A stretch of 64,000 bases of DNA from Allomyces arbusculus. Lineage: Eukaryota; Blastocladiomycota; Blastocladiomycetes; Blastocladiales; Blastocladiaceae. Location: contig JADHYV010000002.1 in assembly GCA_027604705.1 (NCBI GenBank), positions 434,001 to 498,000 on the forward strand, read 5' to 3'. The position numbers and the translations under genes were made by a program. The first letter of the stretch is position 1. Every line of letters starts with the position of its first letter. Shown one piece after another: positions 10,889 through 23,543 of this stretch. Under the pieces are notes generated by a model, which was not told where the DNA came from, searched no databases, and saw nothing but the letters and a program-made list of their open reading frames with translations.

Positions 10889-11393
10889 GACGCGTGCCGG
10901 TCAGCGCACGCGCTTCAAGGCCTTTGTCGTGATTGGCGACTCGAATGGCCACGTCGGTCTCGGCGTCAAGTGCTCGAAGGAGGTGGCTACGGCCATTCGC
11001 GGCGCCATTGTCCTCGCCAAGCTCTCGATCATCCCGGTCCGTCGTGGTTACTGGGGTACGATCCTCGGTGAGCCCCACACCGTGCCCGCCAAGGTCACGG
11101 GCAAGTGCGGTTCGGTCGTCACGCGTCTCGTCCCGGCTCCCCGCGGCACGGGCATTGTTGCGGCTCCGGTCCCCAAGAAACTCCTGCAGCTTGCCGGTAT
11201 CACCGACTGCTACACGTCGGCCCGTGGCTCGACTCGCACGCTCGGCAACTTTGTCAAGGCCACGTTTGCCGCCATTGGCAACACGTACGCGTTCCTGACG
11301 CCCGATCTCTGGCCCACGACCGCCTTCTCGAAGGCGCCGTTCCACGAGCACTCGGACTTCCTTCAGAAGACCGAGAAGAAGCGCGCGTACTAA
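10608..11393 (+). CDS. RPS2: 40S ribosomal protein uS5 (RPS2)
   Basis: A complete, intronless 261-aa uS5 protein of the small ribosomal subunit, lying near the mRNA entry and decoding region. It has the eukaryotic Gly/Arg-rich N-terminus ([17 protein letters not shown]), the conserved [16 protein letters not shown] start of the core, the S5 domain ([20 protein letters not shown]) and the C-terminal domain ([20 protein letters not shown]). Length and motifs match yeast and animal orthologues throughout. The ATG follows CAAA and a possible 5'-UTR splice acceptor. Confidence 0.98.
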
Positions 11394-12004
11394 GTGTACG
11401 AGGCGCGATTGAGCACCGACGGGAAGTGGGGGGCGAAACGAGCGTGCGAGCTGGTTCTCACGGGCGGTTCAGGCGCTCGCTCGGCGTCATCAAGGCGTCG
11501 GCGCTGCAGCTTGGCAAATGCCTGCGGCTTGTCGTTTTTTCGTTCGTTCTTCATGCTCGCTGTGGATAAACAAATCCCGTCACCGTTCGGCCTCTTTTCA
11601 GCCATGAATCGAAGTCGTTTTTACTGAGTTTCTGAATTTATTTGCAGTTTGACGAACGTCTGCTGGACATTATCTGGGTCAGCCTTGGAAACACTCCAAG
11701 TTCGCGCAGTCCCTCAGTTCTCAAAGCAACTCGCAAACTGTCGAAAATCTCGTAAGGAAGGCTTCATAACCCGCGTTGACCACCGAGGTGTACCATGAAC
11801 GATCTCGTCAGGGATGTTGTCGCTGGGCGCCATGGCCTCGTCCTTGACCATGTAGTGCCACGGCCATGTATCTTTCGTTCACAACTGTGACGACTGTCGA
11901 CTTGACAACCGAAGGAGAGCACAAGAAATGTAATCTTACTGCGACTGAAATGTTGGCACACGACACACAACACAACACAACACAACAAAAAGAAAGACAA
12001 AAAT
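11394..12004. other. Convergent 3' region between RPS2 and the spectraplakin-like gene
   Basis: It holds both 3' flanks and no supported gene. A CACAA microsatellite (about 11966-11985) lies just beyond the stop of the minus-strand gene. Confidence 0.6.
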
Positions 12005-15000
12005 TCACTCCATCTGGTAGTTGATGCGTGACGCCAAGACGCTCTCGCTTTTAACGACGAGCCCAATCATGTCGCTCTCGAGCACGTACTCGCGGAAATC
12101 CTTCCACCCACCGCCAACGCGGACGAGCAGGTTCTGGTTGATGAGCTTGCAGTTGACGACCTTGCCCTCAATGTCGCCAAAGTGATACCGACCAGGGCCC
12201 ATGCGCTTGATCTTGACAAAGACGCCGAGCTCATTGACAACCTCGGCGAGCCGCACGTCGATCGGGTCCGACGGGTCTGGCCGGTAAAAGATGCGCTTGG
12301 GCGCCGTGCCGGCACGCGGGACAAGGAAGCCCGTGGGTGGTTGTGGCGTCGGCGTATACGGCTTTGGGGGAGTGTACCCAAGCCTGCTTGCGCGGCCATT
12401 GTTGAAACCGGGCGTGGGCAAGCCGGACGACGGTGCCGGGATGCCCGACGGGGTCGGAATGCCCGAAGGGATCGTGGGGACGGGCGGCGGCGGCGTGTGG
12501 AGCTTGCTCGCACGCGAGAGACGCGACGCGGGCGGCGTTTTCGGGCGCAGGTTGCTCGCGTACCCGCCGGGCGTCGGAATCCGTGCTGGCGTCGGGATCC
12601 GTGCTGGCGTCGGCAACCGTGACGGCGACGGGATCCCCGAGTTGGCAGCGCGCAACGGCGCACCAGGCGACGTGGGCCGTGGCAAAAACGACCGTGTCGC
12701 AGCGCCTGGGGCCGGTGAACGGGTAGCACTGCCGCCACTGACCGCAGACGTTGCGCCGTCCTCGCGCTCGCGCTCCATCCGCGCCAAGAGCAGTTTCTTG
12801 CGCAGTTCCAAATCGCGCGTCATTTGCTGCAGATCCTGATTGACGTAGCCCCACTGCTGTGCAAGCATGGCCCGCCGCGACGCGACTTGGTCGCGCAACG
12901 GCATCTTGTCAACGAGAGCAAATAAGCGGTCGACGTTGCCCGCGTATTGCGAGTGACGCTGTTGTAGAGCCGTGATTGTGCGGTCAATGTCGAGCAGCGC
13001 GACTTGATCGACCTTGATTTCCTCGAGCAGCGACTGGCAGCTGTTCATGAGCTTGGAGATTTCGCCAAAGATTTGGAACGCCGCACGCGCTTGCTGCGTG
13101 GCCTGGATGAGATCGGTGCGTTGAGCAATGAGGTCCTGCAGCGAAGCAGCCTGGGCCGTGATGGCATCGCGGCGCGAAGTCAGTTCCTCGAGCACGTCGG
13201 CCTCGACCGCCTTAATCTGGTCCATGTCGAGAATCTCGGCAAGGCGAGCGACTTGCGGGTCAAGCGACTCGGACACTTGTACGCTCATTTGCCGGAGCTG
13301 GCGCAGCATCTCGTCGTGGTCGTCCTCGTTCTCAACCTGCTCGGCGTCACGCGACACGGTCTGCACTTGGCGGCGGAACAGTTGCATGAGCTCCTCCATT
13401 TCGTCGCACAGCGCGTGAAACTCCATGAACAGCGCGTCCTGCACGACATGGTTGGCGAGCAAGTCGACGTGTTCGTTGAGATCGTGCCATTCTTGCGTGA
13501 CGCGCTCGGTGCGACTCGTCACGACCGGGTTGTCGACAATCTGCGCGAGCTCCTTGGACATGTTGACGTACATATCAATCGTCGCCGTGAAGTTGGCGAG
13601 CTTGCCGCGCACCTCGTCAATTGTGGCGATTTGCGTTACATTGGTCAGCGTCGCCATTGCGCCTTTGGCCGCCGTCAACCACACGAGAATCTGGTTGGTC
13701 GCGCGCATATGCGAGTAAACCTTCTTGAGCAGCTCGACCTGTGCGACCTCCTTGGCGACGGCTGCGTCCATGTCGGCCGTGACCTGCGTGAGATCGCGCA
13801 CCGTCTGCCGGATCCGGTCCTTGAACGAGTCGGCGATTGCGTCCATGGCCAGGACATCGTCGGTCTGCAGCCGCTCGCGCGCACCTTTGAGCCGCACAAT
13901 GTCGCCGTTCGCGTTCTGGTGCACCGTCAGTGCCGCCTTGACAAACAGCTCGGCGTCGACGAGATCCATGCTGTAGAACAGATCATTGCTCATCGTGTCG
14001 TAGCGCTCGCGCGCCGTTTCGATCATGACCTCGGCCTGCTGCAGCAAGTCGGACGCAGCGGCCAAGACTTGGCTCGCCTTGAACACGGCACCCTGCGTTT
14101 CGGCCAATTTGGTCTGCACGTCGGTGACAGTCGCCACCACCGAGGCCAAATCGGCCTCAAACGCATCAACGTGCAGTGGGGAACTCTTGATACCCTCGGT
14201 GCCAGCACGGACCTGCGCTGCCGTCGTTCCTTCCCGCTCCCGTTCCCGGTCCATCAGTTTCCCATACACGCTTTGAACGACAGCCAACTCGTCGCGTAGC
14301 GGTGCAAAGTCGCGCGTCAGCTGTTGGATCGTCGACATGCACGATTCGTTCGTGTTGGCGCGCACGTCGTCGAGGCCTGTCTTGACGGAGACGAGGCCTT
14401 CTTCCACCTGCGTCAGCCGGCCGTACAGCTCCGACAGCGACGCGTGCGCAGCGGCGGCCTCGGTATGCACTTTGACGGCTTCGCGCGCGCGCGTCCACTC
14501 GGCCGCGACACTGGCCACGAGACCATGCAGCTTGGCCACATCCTGGATCTTACCGAGCGACGAATTGATCTTGGCAGTGAGCGCATCGTATTGCTCGCGC
14601 AGCTGTTCGAGGCCCGACGACGCGGCGCGGACCTGCGTCGAGTACTGCTTGGCAAGCTCGGCGTGCGTCTCCTTGGTCAGCGTCGCGTCAAATTCGATTG
14701 CGACCGTGTCGTGGATGCGCGTCTTAAGTTCGGTCATCATGGTCTGCATTTGCTCCAGCATGCTCTGCTCGTCGAGCACCTTCCGCCGCGACTCGACCGC
14801 CGACGTGCCCAGCGTCAAGGCCATTTGTAGATCCGTGAACAGACCCTGCACGAGATCCTGGTGGCTGTCGGATGTGATGACGAACATGGTCTCAATCTCG
14901 ACCATTTTCTTGAGCTCGTCCTCGTAGTCGGCCAGCTGTTGCTCGCAGTGCGTGAGCGCTTCCGTTTCGGTAATCGAGCTGACCGACTCGGACACTTGGG

Positions 15001-18000
15001 TGATGTGCCCCTTGAGTTCCGCGGCCTGAACCGTGAGCTTCTTAATGCGCACGCACTCGTCGAGCGCCTGCTGGACCTGCGTGGCCTTGCGGTTGAGCAG
15101 CAACGAGAGCGTCGACAGCGTCGTCACGTCGCCCTGCGCCTCCTTTTTCAGCAGCGCCAGGTCCACGAGCGCTGCGTCGAGCCGCGTCTTAAGTTCGGCC
15201 GCCTGCTCCTGCGCCTCGTCGACTGTGTCAAGGTTGATGGTCGTGGCCAAGGCCTTGTACTGCTCGAGCAACCCCGTCATCGTCGACGTGATTTGCGAAT
15301 GCTTGAGGTGCCACGTCGCCACTTTACGCTCCTGGCGCTTGGCCGACGCAACCGTCGCATATAATTCGCCGAGCGCCGTAAGGGATGCAGCCAAGGCACT
15401 TTCACGGCCGCGAATGTCGGCCATGTGCACCGACCCAGCGAGTTCCGGGTTCCCCGACCCGAGCGGGATTAAGTCAGCGACGTCGGCCTTGATCGCCTCG
15501 AGCTCCGACGCCATGGCGTCGAGATCCTCGAGAACTGCGGTCCCTTGGCCGCGCTGGTGCAACGCCTGGGTCAGCTGTTCCTGCAGCGAGTCGATACGCT
15601 TGACAACATCGGCGGCCGCGGCATCAAACACGCCCGCGAGTGCCTTGAGGTGCGCCTGCTGCTGCGCCTCGGTGAGCGACTCGCGTAAATGGCCCATTGA
15701 CGTCTGCAGCGCTTCCAGTGCCGACGCCAGCAGCGGCGATGACTCGGACAGACCCGGAGTGCTGGCTTGCATGAGCGCGCTCAGATCATTGTCGAGCACC
15801 TCAGCGTCGCGGTCCGTCACGGGGACCGTGCCCTCAATGGGCCCAGCGAGCGCATCGAGCGCTGCCTGGATTCGCGAGTGCAGCGACCGTACAGTCGCCT
15901 GCGTCGTCCGGTACTGGTGCGCGCGCGCGGCCGTCTTCTTGACCCGATCCACATCGGCTTCGACGTCGGTAATTGCCGACTTGGTCGCCGCGTACCGCGG
16001 ATCGGCCTGCACGGCCTGGAACTGCACGTCGAGCAGCTCGACACGCAGCGCATCAATCTGGTCCTCGGATTGCGACACGACTTGGTTGAGCAGGTCAATT
16101 TCGGGCGCTTCGAGTGAGTAAAGGTCCTGGTCGCCAACGGCCGATGTGCCCACGACCGTGTCCTTGATGCGCTTGAGTTCCTGCGCCATGGCTGCGAGGC
16201 GGTCCATCGCCACGGCCTTGCCGCGCGCAGCTGCCAGCCGGCCACGCATGCGTTCCACGGCCGCGACCAGCTCAGCGTCGAGCGCCTGCAGCGGAGAGTA
16301 AAGTTCGTGCAAGTCGGCCGACTGCGCCGACCAGTCCTCTACATGGGACACAACCGTATCCTCCTGCTCGGCGCTGCCCTCGACCAATGCCTCGACTTCT
16401 GCGAGCAGCTTGCGGCCCTCGACATCCGTGTCAATCACGCGCTGCAAGAGACCGAGCGCAAACTGGTGTTTGTCAATCGCGTCGGACGTGTCCATGGACG
16501 CCTGCATGAGATGGGTCTTGGCGCTACCGAGCGGCGTCGCAAACAGCGCGGCCTCATCAATCGGCTGCTGTTGCCCCTCGTCGCCGGCTGACACTTGACC
16601 TGCCAAGAACGCATTCGCGTCATCGACCCACGTGCTGACCTTGTCCGAGAGCTCGCCAAATTTGGCGCTCCACTCCTCGGCATGCGCCGTGTGCTGCAGG
16701 TACTCTTCGCGCGTCGGAATGCGCGTATTGGGCTCGTCCGGGTCGAGCGAGAACAGCTGACCCGGCTCAAGCCCATCAATCACCTCTGTGAGCGCGTCGG
16801 CCAGTTGCACGTGTCGCGCAAACAGACCATGCACGCGCTGCAGCGCTCGGAACCGCGGCACGAGTGGCGCCGGGACATCGGCCTCATTCCGCGCCTTGAG
16901 CGCGGTCCCGGCCTCGCCCAGCACTTCGCGCGACTCGTCGCCGACACGGGGAATGACCACATCCGGCGCCTCGTCACTATCCGGGTCGACGGCCGACGGG
17001 ATCTCGACACCGTGCAGGAGCCGCTCTACACGGTCGAGCCAATCGTTGAAGTCCTTGATCTTAGCCTGGGCGCCCTGCAGGACGGAGACGCGGTGCGCAC
17101 ACGTGTTGATGTCGCTTGTGACGGCATCGAGCGTGGTCTTGATCTGGTCGCCAATCGCGCCCTCGAGTGTAAACTGCCACTCCTGTTGCATTTGGTGCAG
17201 GCCAGCAATGTCGTCCTGCAATTGCCGCAGCGACGCGCGCGCCTCGTCGAGCGTCGCTGTCACTTGCGCAAAATCGACCGCCGTGGTCGTAGCTGGTTCC
17301 TGCCCACCCGTTGCCGTGAGCGGGTCCGGTACTTGCGCGACCTCAACCACCTCGAGCTTGACCTGCGTCGCGACGCGGTTGAGTTCGTCCAAGATGCGCG
17401 TGGCCAACTGCATCGCCTGCTCCTGCTGGACGTCGGCCTTTTGCCGGTACATGAGCGTGCCAAGAATGCGCTGCGCCTTGTCGCGCGACGAGCTGAGCGT
17501 CGTGTACTTGCGTTGCAGCGCGGCAATATCGGCGTACGCCGGAAACGCCGAGACAAACTGGTCAAGGTCGACTTGCAGGTCGTCGAGCGTTTGCTGCACG
17601 CCCGGCAACGATTCTTGTGCGAGCGCGGCCGCGGCCGCAGGCGGGGCCGGGGTCGCTGGTGCCGAGGGTACGGCGCCACCCTCGATCATACTTGCCGTGA
17701 TCATCGACCGGCGGTTCCCACCCGAATTGATGTGCATCCCGAGCGTCGTTGTGACTTCAGTCAATCGGAACTCGAGTTTCGCGAGCGCGCGAGCCGCGTC
17801 CGCGACCCACGACACTTCCGCGGCCTCAGCACGCAGTTTCGCAAACAGAGCCATGGCGTCGCGCCACTGGCCCATGACCTGTGCGACGGTCGCCTGGATC
17901 TGCGCAGCCTGGTCGGGCGTCAAGTCGGCAGCATGGGTCGTCGTCTTGGCCTCGAGCTTGTTGAGCACGCGCGTCTCGTAACTGTTGAGCGTCGTGCCCG

Positions 18001-20736
18001 TCGACGCGATTGCGGCCGCGGCGTTCGTCAGGAGCGCCAACACGTCTTCATCACGCTTGGGCGCGGCGCCATCGGCGGGCACCGACGCGCCCGTCATGGC
18101 GAGCCGGTCCTTGACGCTGAGTTGCGGCAGCGAGTCGGCGACTTGCTTGACGTAATGCTGTGCCGTGGCCCAATCGCGCGTGAGTGCTGCGAGACGCGCA
18201 GCGCGGTAGGTCGTCTTGAACTGGTCGGCGGTCGTCGAGCACAGCGTGTCGAGACTGGTCACAAACGTGGCCACGGGCGGGTACGTGTCGAGCGTTGCCT
18301 GGTTTTTTTCCTTGAGCGCGGCCACATCGGCCTGCGCCGCGACCAGCTTGGGCTGCAGCTTGTCGACCGTGTGCACGACCGAGCTCAAAAACTCGGTGCT
18401 AGCGGCATTCGTGATCCCCGACAAATCCGGCCCGGCGGTCGCATCCGCTCCGTCGTCGTTCGCAGCCGTCGTGGTCGCCGAAGACCCAACAGCGAGCTTA
18501 AGTTCCGTCGCCATGTGCTGCACGTCGTCACGAATCTTGAACGCGCGCGTGAGCAGTGCGAGCGTGCCGAGCAGCGGCGCGCAGTGCGCCTTGAGTGCTG
18601 TGTAATCGTCCGAGAACTGGCGCCAGGCCGCCATGACTTCACGCTCGCGCGCGCGCACTTTATCAAACACCTGGTCGTTCTTCCACGCGCCGTCGCCGAC
18701 ATGCCCGAGCAGGTTCTGCGCCGTGTCCTGCAGTGCATTTAACGTGCCCGAAAACTCGCCAAGGTGCTTGTCCATGACGCCCGACCACGTCTGAATTTCC
18801 TTCATCAGCGCAACAAACTCTTGCAGGTTGGTCTCCGACATGGTAAACGCGTGCACTTTCTTGGTCTGCAAAAGCAGCGACAGCGACGAGTCCGAGATCC
18901 ACTTGTTGCACGCGTCGCAGTCCTCGTAAAAATCCTGGATCAGCCGCTCGAGCGATAAACTGTGCTGGTGCCGCTTGACCATCACCTGGATATCGTCGCA
19001 GTAGGCCAGACCCTTGACGGCGAGTGCGTGCGCGGCGGGACCAAGTTGAGCGAGGGCGTTGCGGACACGGTCCAGCCGCTCCGCATCGAGATTCAACTGT
19101 GCTTGTGAAGGATTCGGGCTCACGGGCACCTTGGGCGACGTCGGGGTCGCTGGTGCTGGTGCCGGTGCTGCTGGTGCTGCTGGTGGTGCTGGCGCTGCTG
19201 GTGCCGGTGCGGCATCGCCGCCCTCGGCGGCCGTCGCCGTCGCAGCCACATCGTCCTTTGGTGGCACAGGCGGCGGCGGCGCAATTCCGGCCTCGCGCTC
19301 AATCACCGCGTAGAAGTCGTCGCGGTGCACCGCGAGTTTCGTGATCGCAGCATGCAAAGCGGCCTCGCGCGACTCCCAGTCCGGGTAGTCCATTGCGACA
19401 CGCTTGACAGCGCGTTTCAGGCCGCTGAGTTCAGCAACGACGGCGCGCAGGTCGCGCGCGGTCGACGAGGTGTCGACCTGCACGAGTGATGGCGTTGGTG
19501 GCGACTGCTGGTCGGTGGTCGTGGCCGACGACAGGACTGAAGTGCGGCGCATCGAGGCGCGGCGGTCAGCGACTTGCTGCTCGAGTTCGGCAACGACCGG
19601 GTCGTCGATGAGCGGGTGCAGCTCGCGTTCGCGAATAGCGTTCATGGCCACGTAGAAGCCTGAGACGTAGGTCATGATACTCTTTTCGTCCGGGTACTCA
19701 ATCAGATCCTCTATTCAAGTGAAGAAACACGTCAGTTTGAGCCAGTTGGCTTGCGCGATCGAATGAGCACCATGAAAAACGCACCTGGCTCGAGCAAACT
19801 CGGGATCCCCAAATCGCTCTCGGCGAGCTGGAACGCCGTGGCCAGCTGTTTTCGCCACACCTCCTTGTCGGTCGACTCGGTATCGAGCGTCGTCAAGTCG
19901 ACGAGATCCGGGTTAGTCGAGTGCACGAGACACATGAACATGACGCCGTTTTGCCAGCACGACGAGAAGTCGGTCGGCGGGTTCGGCACGTAGGGCTTGT
20001 AAATCTCGTCCTCGATTTGCACGGCGACCCAGCGCAGCAGCGACTGCTGTGCCTCGTTCAGCGTCATTTCGCCGGAACCGCCCTCGTCGGCAGTGGAAGC
20101 AGCGTCCTGCGCCGGGCCCGATGCGTCGTCGCCACCCGCGCCTTCAGCAGCGGGGGCAATGGTTGGCGTGCCGGGTGCCGAGACAGCGAGAGAGGTTGGA
20201 CGCGAGCGGGGCGAGCGCTTGGCGCCCATGCCTGCAGCGACCTACAGACAGCGATAAGGTCGTGAGAAACGGCAACATCCCTAACGATACCAGGACTGGC
20301 AGCATCGTGAATCGCGAAGAACAGGTAAACGTACGCTGGCGAGCTGGAACCGGACAATGAGCGCCCAAATAAGCCCGAGCGTGAGCTTGAGGTTGCCATC
20401 GACCACGTCCTCGGGGCCGAGGTTGGGTAGCGGTGCGCCCGTGACCCGCTCGACGTACTTCAATGCCTTGCCGACATTGACGATATGGTGGATGCGCAGG
20501 ACCGTGTGGCGCTCGGGCGCGAGCGGGTCGGGTGCAACAATGGTGCGGCCGTGCGGCGTGATGGTCGTCTGCTGCAGTGGTGGAGCTAGAGCGCGCACGA
20601 GCGCGAGCAGGCGCAGACCGTCGCGCAGGTCTCTAGACAGTTCTTGCACGGGGCCGTAGGGCGCCTTGGCAAACGCGAGCTTGGCGTTGACCCATTTCGT
20701 GAACGTCTTCTTTTGCAAAAGTGTCGCGCGCTGCAT
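12005..20736 (-). CDS. Spectraplakin-like giant cytolinker: CH-CH, helical rod, SxIP, GAS2
   Basis: Three exons (20736-20335, 20241-19785, 19710-12005) encode 2854 aa. The introns are 93 nt (donor GTACGT) and 74 nt (donor GTGCGT). Exon 1 is a calponin-homology domain (KKTFTKWVNAKLAFA; DGNLKLTLGLIWALIVRFQL). Exon 2 plus the start of exon 3 form a second CH domain (LLRWVAVQI; LLEP spliced to EDLIEYPDEKSIMTYVS). Tandem CH domains of this kind bind F-actin. Residues of about 310-2600 are a long helical rod resembling spectrin repeats or coiled coil. Residues of about 2640-2757 are Ser/Pro/Arg-rich with three SGIP (SxIP) motifs, the EB1-binding type. The last 90 residues are a GAS2/GAR-type microtubule-binding domain (KVVNCKLINQNLLVRVGGGW). 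The design is that of an actin-microtubule cross-linker such as MACF1, Dystonin or Shot. No EF-hands or plakin domain were recognised. Confidence 0.85.
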
Positions 20737-21491
20737 GGTTGGCAGGGAATGGCGCGCCGCGGCACGCGGGGGTGGAGCTGGCGGGTCCGGGTACTAGTAG
20801 GGCCAGTGTAGGGCTGTTGGGCGCGGTGGCAGCTCGCCGCGAGGGTTCGTGAGCGCGCGGCGTGGTTCGATGGCGTTGCCGGGCTGCACTCGAGCGCCAA
20901 GTGCGCTGCCCTGCGAGGTGGCCGGTGCAGAGCGGCAGCGGCGAGCGGGGGCAGTCCAGCGGCAGCGGCGCGGCGGTCGCCGTCGTTTGCAGGTTGTTCG
21001 CAAGGGTGGGGAGGCCGAGAGCGGCGCTGCAGCCGGGCCGACAGAGCGTCGTCGTGCAGACGCGAGGCGCGACGGCGTGGAGCGCGTCTCGGTCGGCGGC
21101 CGTCGGTCGCTGGCTCCGGGCTCGCGTGGCGCTGCAAGGCGATGGGCGTGACAGGTGCGCCCGCGGGGCCAGGCACTTGCCGGCAGGGAGTGCAACGGTA
21201 CGCTGATTCAATGCGCTTTCCCGCAGGCAGCCGACGCCTCTGCGGCCCCCCGATCCGCCTTTGGCGCTACATGCCGTCGGCTACGTTTCAAAACGCACTG
21301 GCCGGCCCGCTTTGCATCTTCGCCACAAAATATTGTCGAACCACGTTCAGCCAAACGCATCTCTGCCCGGCACCATGGCAGCTGCAGCACCCTTCCGCGA
21401 CGTAACAAGAGTAACCCGACGAACTGTTCCGCTATCTCCGCCGCGATCCGACTTGCCGCGTACCTCGACCCTTCCTCCAACTTGACGGATC
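20737..21491. other. Divergent promoter region, very GC-rich
   Basis: About 755 bp between the spectraplakin-like start and the first membrane-protein gene. Many overlapping frames on both strands reflect GC bias. None has a recognisable product. Confidence 0.5.
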
Positions 21492-23543
21492 ATGTCGGCC
21501 CAAGACTATGTCGAGATCCGCCACGCCAACTTGTCCCAAGTATTACCCACCACCCCGCCATGGCCGCGCGCGTCCAATGTCACGAGCACCGACGACCGGC
21601 TTTGGGTCTTCCAAACGTGCTTCACTGCGGCCGACTGTGCCAACACGGCCTGGTCCACGATCCAGTTTGCACGAGATCCCTGCGTCGCCGCGCTGACGCC
21701 CTTCAAGACCGTCGACACCACGTTCAATAATGCTACTTACGACGCGGCGCAACGCGCATTTGATGATCAGCTCGCCAAGGTCCTGGACCAGTGTCCTGGG
21801 CCGTGGACGCGATGGGCAGCGCGTGTTTGCGTGCCGCTCTTGCACCCGACACTGCTCGCGTATAACCTGACGCTGCCGGCGCTCCCACGTGCCTCTATCG
21901 GACGCTCAGAGCACGTCTATGGGTTTGGCCAGTACCAGAATGTGCTCGCGACGGACCCTACTCTTGCGCGAGGCGCACCCTCACCGGCCTCGCTGTTCGG
22001 TATCTGCGCGGTCGCGGCCCCGTTCGGTTCGCCATGTAATGGTCATGCCAACGACACGAACGTGTCGAAAAATAGTGCATCATATGCGGCTCTGGCGCAA
22101 CCCGACGCGTTCTTCTCGCCTAACCGCGACGCGATCAACGCGCCGTCACCGTACCTGACCCTCGACATTTTCTTCGCCAGCGACAAGTCGCATCCGACGC
22201 CGCAGTACCTTCCAAACCTCAACACTACGGTCATTCCGCGCGCGTGGGACGACGCAACGTTCCCCACCGCGCTACTCACCAAAGTGGAAAACTTTGTCAC
22301 TGTGACAGCATGCTCGACGGCCAATGTGACTGTGCCTGTGCTCGTGAACGGCGCCGAGTGCGATCCGCAGACGCGGCCGTGCATGTTCCACAAGTGCTCG
22401 GGAGTCGGCGCGCAATGCTCGTCGTCGGGCGATTTATTCGTCAATGGGCTATCTCAATACGAAGGGCTCCAGTTCTTGTCGACGAGTTCCAAGATCACAG
22501 GCGCCGTCTGGAGAACCAGCGTGGTCCTTATCTTCGTGCTGATCGCGTATGTGTACCGTCGGCGGGTCATGGCGCAGCTCGAATCGTGGCGGTTCTGGTA
22601 CCAGTCCAACTACATGTTTGAGGAACGCAGCGACGTGGGCGCCGACGAGACCGAGTTGCCGGCGTACGATGCAGGAGACGATGCGGCGGTCAATGCGCAG
22701 GCAGCATCACGGTCGGCCGGACGGCTTGCCGAGGATTCGGCCGTGGTCATTCCGATGACGCCGCCTGCTGACAGCACAATGGCTGTAGCTGCTCCATCAG
22801 CGCTGGGTGCCGTCGCTGCTCCCGCACCGACAGCGGTTGCTGGACCTGCCTTGGCCGCAGCTTCTCCACCGGCACCGGATGGGGCAGCGGCCCCTGCTCC
22901 AACCGCACGTGCTGCACCTGCCCCGACGGCAGTCGCTGCGCCTGCTCCGGACTTGCCCTCTCCGCCCAGTCAGACCGTGTCCGCCGCACCCGCACCGCCG
23001 GTACTCGCCGCACCCGCACCAACTGCAGCGGTCTCGTCTACTATCTCCACGACCCGCCATCGCGCGAGTGATGCCACTGTACCGAGCGCGACCGACCAAC
23101 CTGGCCGACGGCCGCGACCGTCGTTCCGGTCGCAGTTTGGTATGCTCGCGCCGGGTCTCGGGTCGCCCACGTTATTTATGTATCCCCACGACAACGACGA
23201 CAACGTACGCCGTGCGAGTGATGTTGGCGCGACGACGCTGACAACAGCCGTGGATCTGCCGGAGCCCGCGACGTCAATAACAGCCGTGGATCCGCCGAAT
23301 TCGGTGACGTTGTCAATCCAGCCGCCCGACTTGCCGCCCGATTATGCCGACGTCGTCCCGTCGCGCCGTCGTGGGTCGAGTGCGGGTGCCTCCCTCGATC
23401 AAAGCGCGGGTACCACGCATCAGGGTGGAGGGGTGGATGGAGTCGCGGTGGATCAGGGTGCACCAAGACCAGGACATTCCTTGCCAGCGCCTCAAGTCGA
23501 TGCCGCGGCAGTCGCGGTCACAGCGCCTTCTCCTTCGCGGTAG
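21492..23543 (+). CDS. Single-pass membrane protein, tandem family member 1 (unknown function)
   Basis: An intronless 683-aa protein that I do not recognise. Residues 1-335 are Cys-rich with many N-glycosylation sequons (NVT, NAT, NLT, NTT), typical of a luminal or extracellular region. There is no cleavable signal peptide at this ATG. A single hydrophobic helix (SVVLIFVLIAYVY, about residues 341-357) is followed by RRR. The 325-residue tail is Ala/Pro-rich and probably cytoplasmic. It carries LPAY and PPDY motifs and the conserved PSFRSQF block. The ectodomain is shared with the next two genes (DPC, QCPGPW, CVPLLHPTLLAYNLT, CDP...RPCMFHKC). The topology would be N-out without a cleaved signal, unless a 5' exon is missing. 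Confidence 0.8.
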   Translation: MSAQDYVEIRHANLSQVLPTTPPWPRASNVTSTDDRLWVFQTCFTAADCANTAWSTIQFARDPCVAALTPFKTVDTTFNNATYDAAQRAFDDQLAKVLDQCPGPWTRWAARVCVPLLHPTLLAYNLTLPALPRASIGRSEHVYGFGQYQNVLATDPTLARGAPSPASLFGICAVAAPFGSPCNGHANDTNVSKNSASYAALAQPDAFFSPNRDAINAPSPYLTLDIFFASDKSHPTPQYLPNLNTTVIPRAWDDATFPTALLTKVENFVTVTACSTANVTVPVLVNGAECDPQTRPCMFHKCSGVGAQCSSSGDLFVNGLSQYEGLQFLSTSSKITGAVWRTSVVLIFVLIAYVYRRRVMAQLESWRFWYQSNYMFEERSDVGADETELPAYDAGDDAAVNAQAASRSAGRLAEDSAVVIPMTPPADSTMAVAAPSALGAVAAPAPTAVAGPALAAASPPAPDGAAAPAPTARAAPAPTAVAAPAPDLPSPPSQTVSAAPAPPVLAAPAPTAAVSSTISTTRHRASDATVPSATDQPGRRPRPSFRSQFGMLAPGLGSPTLFMYPHDNDDNVRRASDVGATTLTTAVDLPEPATSITAVDPPNSVTLSIQPPDLPPDYADVVPSRRRGSSAGASLDQSAGTTHQGGGVDGVAVDQGAPRPGHSLPAPQVDAAAVAVTAPSPSR

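Noticed and set aside
16595-18742. 715-codon plus-strand open frame
   Set aside because: It lies opposite the helical rod of the spectraplakin-like gene. Its Arg-rich, low-diversity product is what GC-biased antisense frames give, and it has no recognisable domain.
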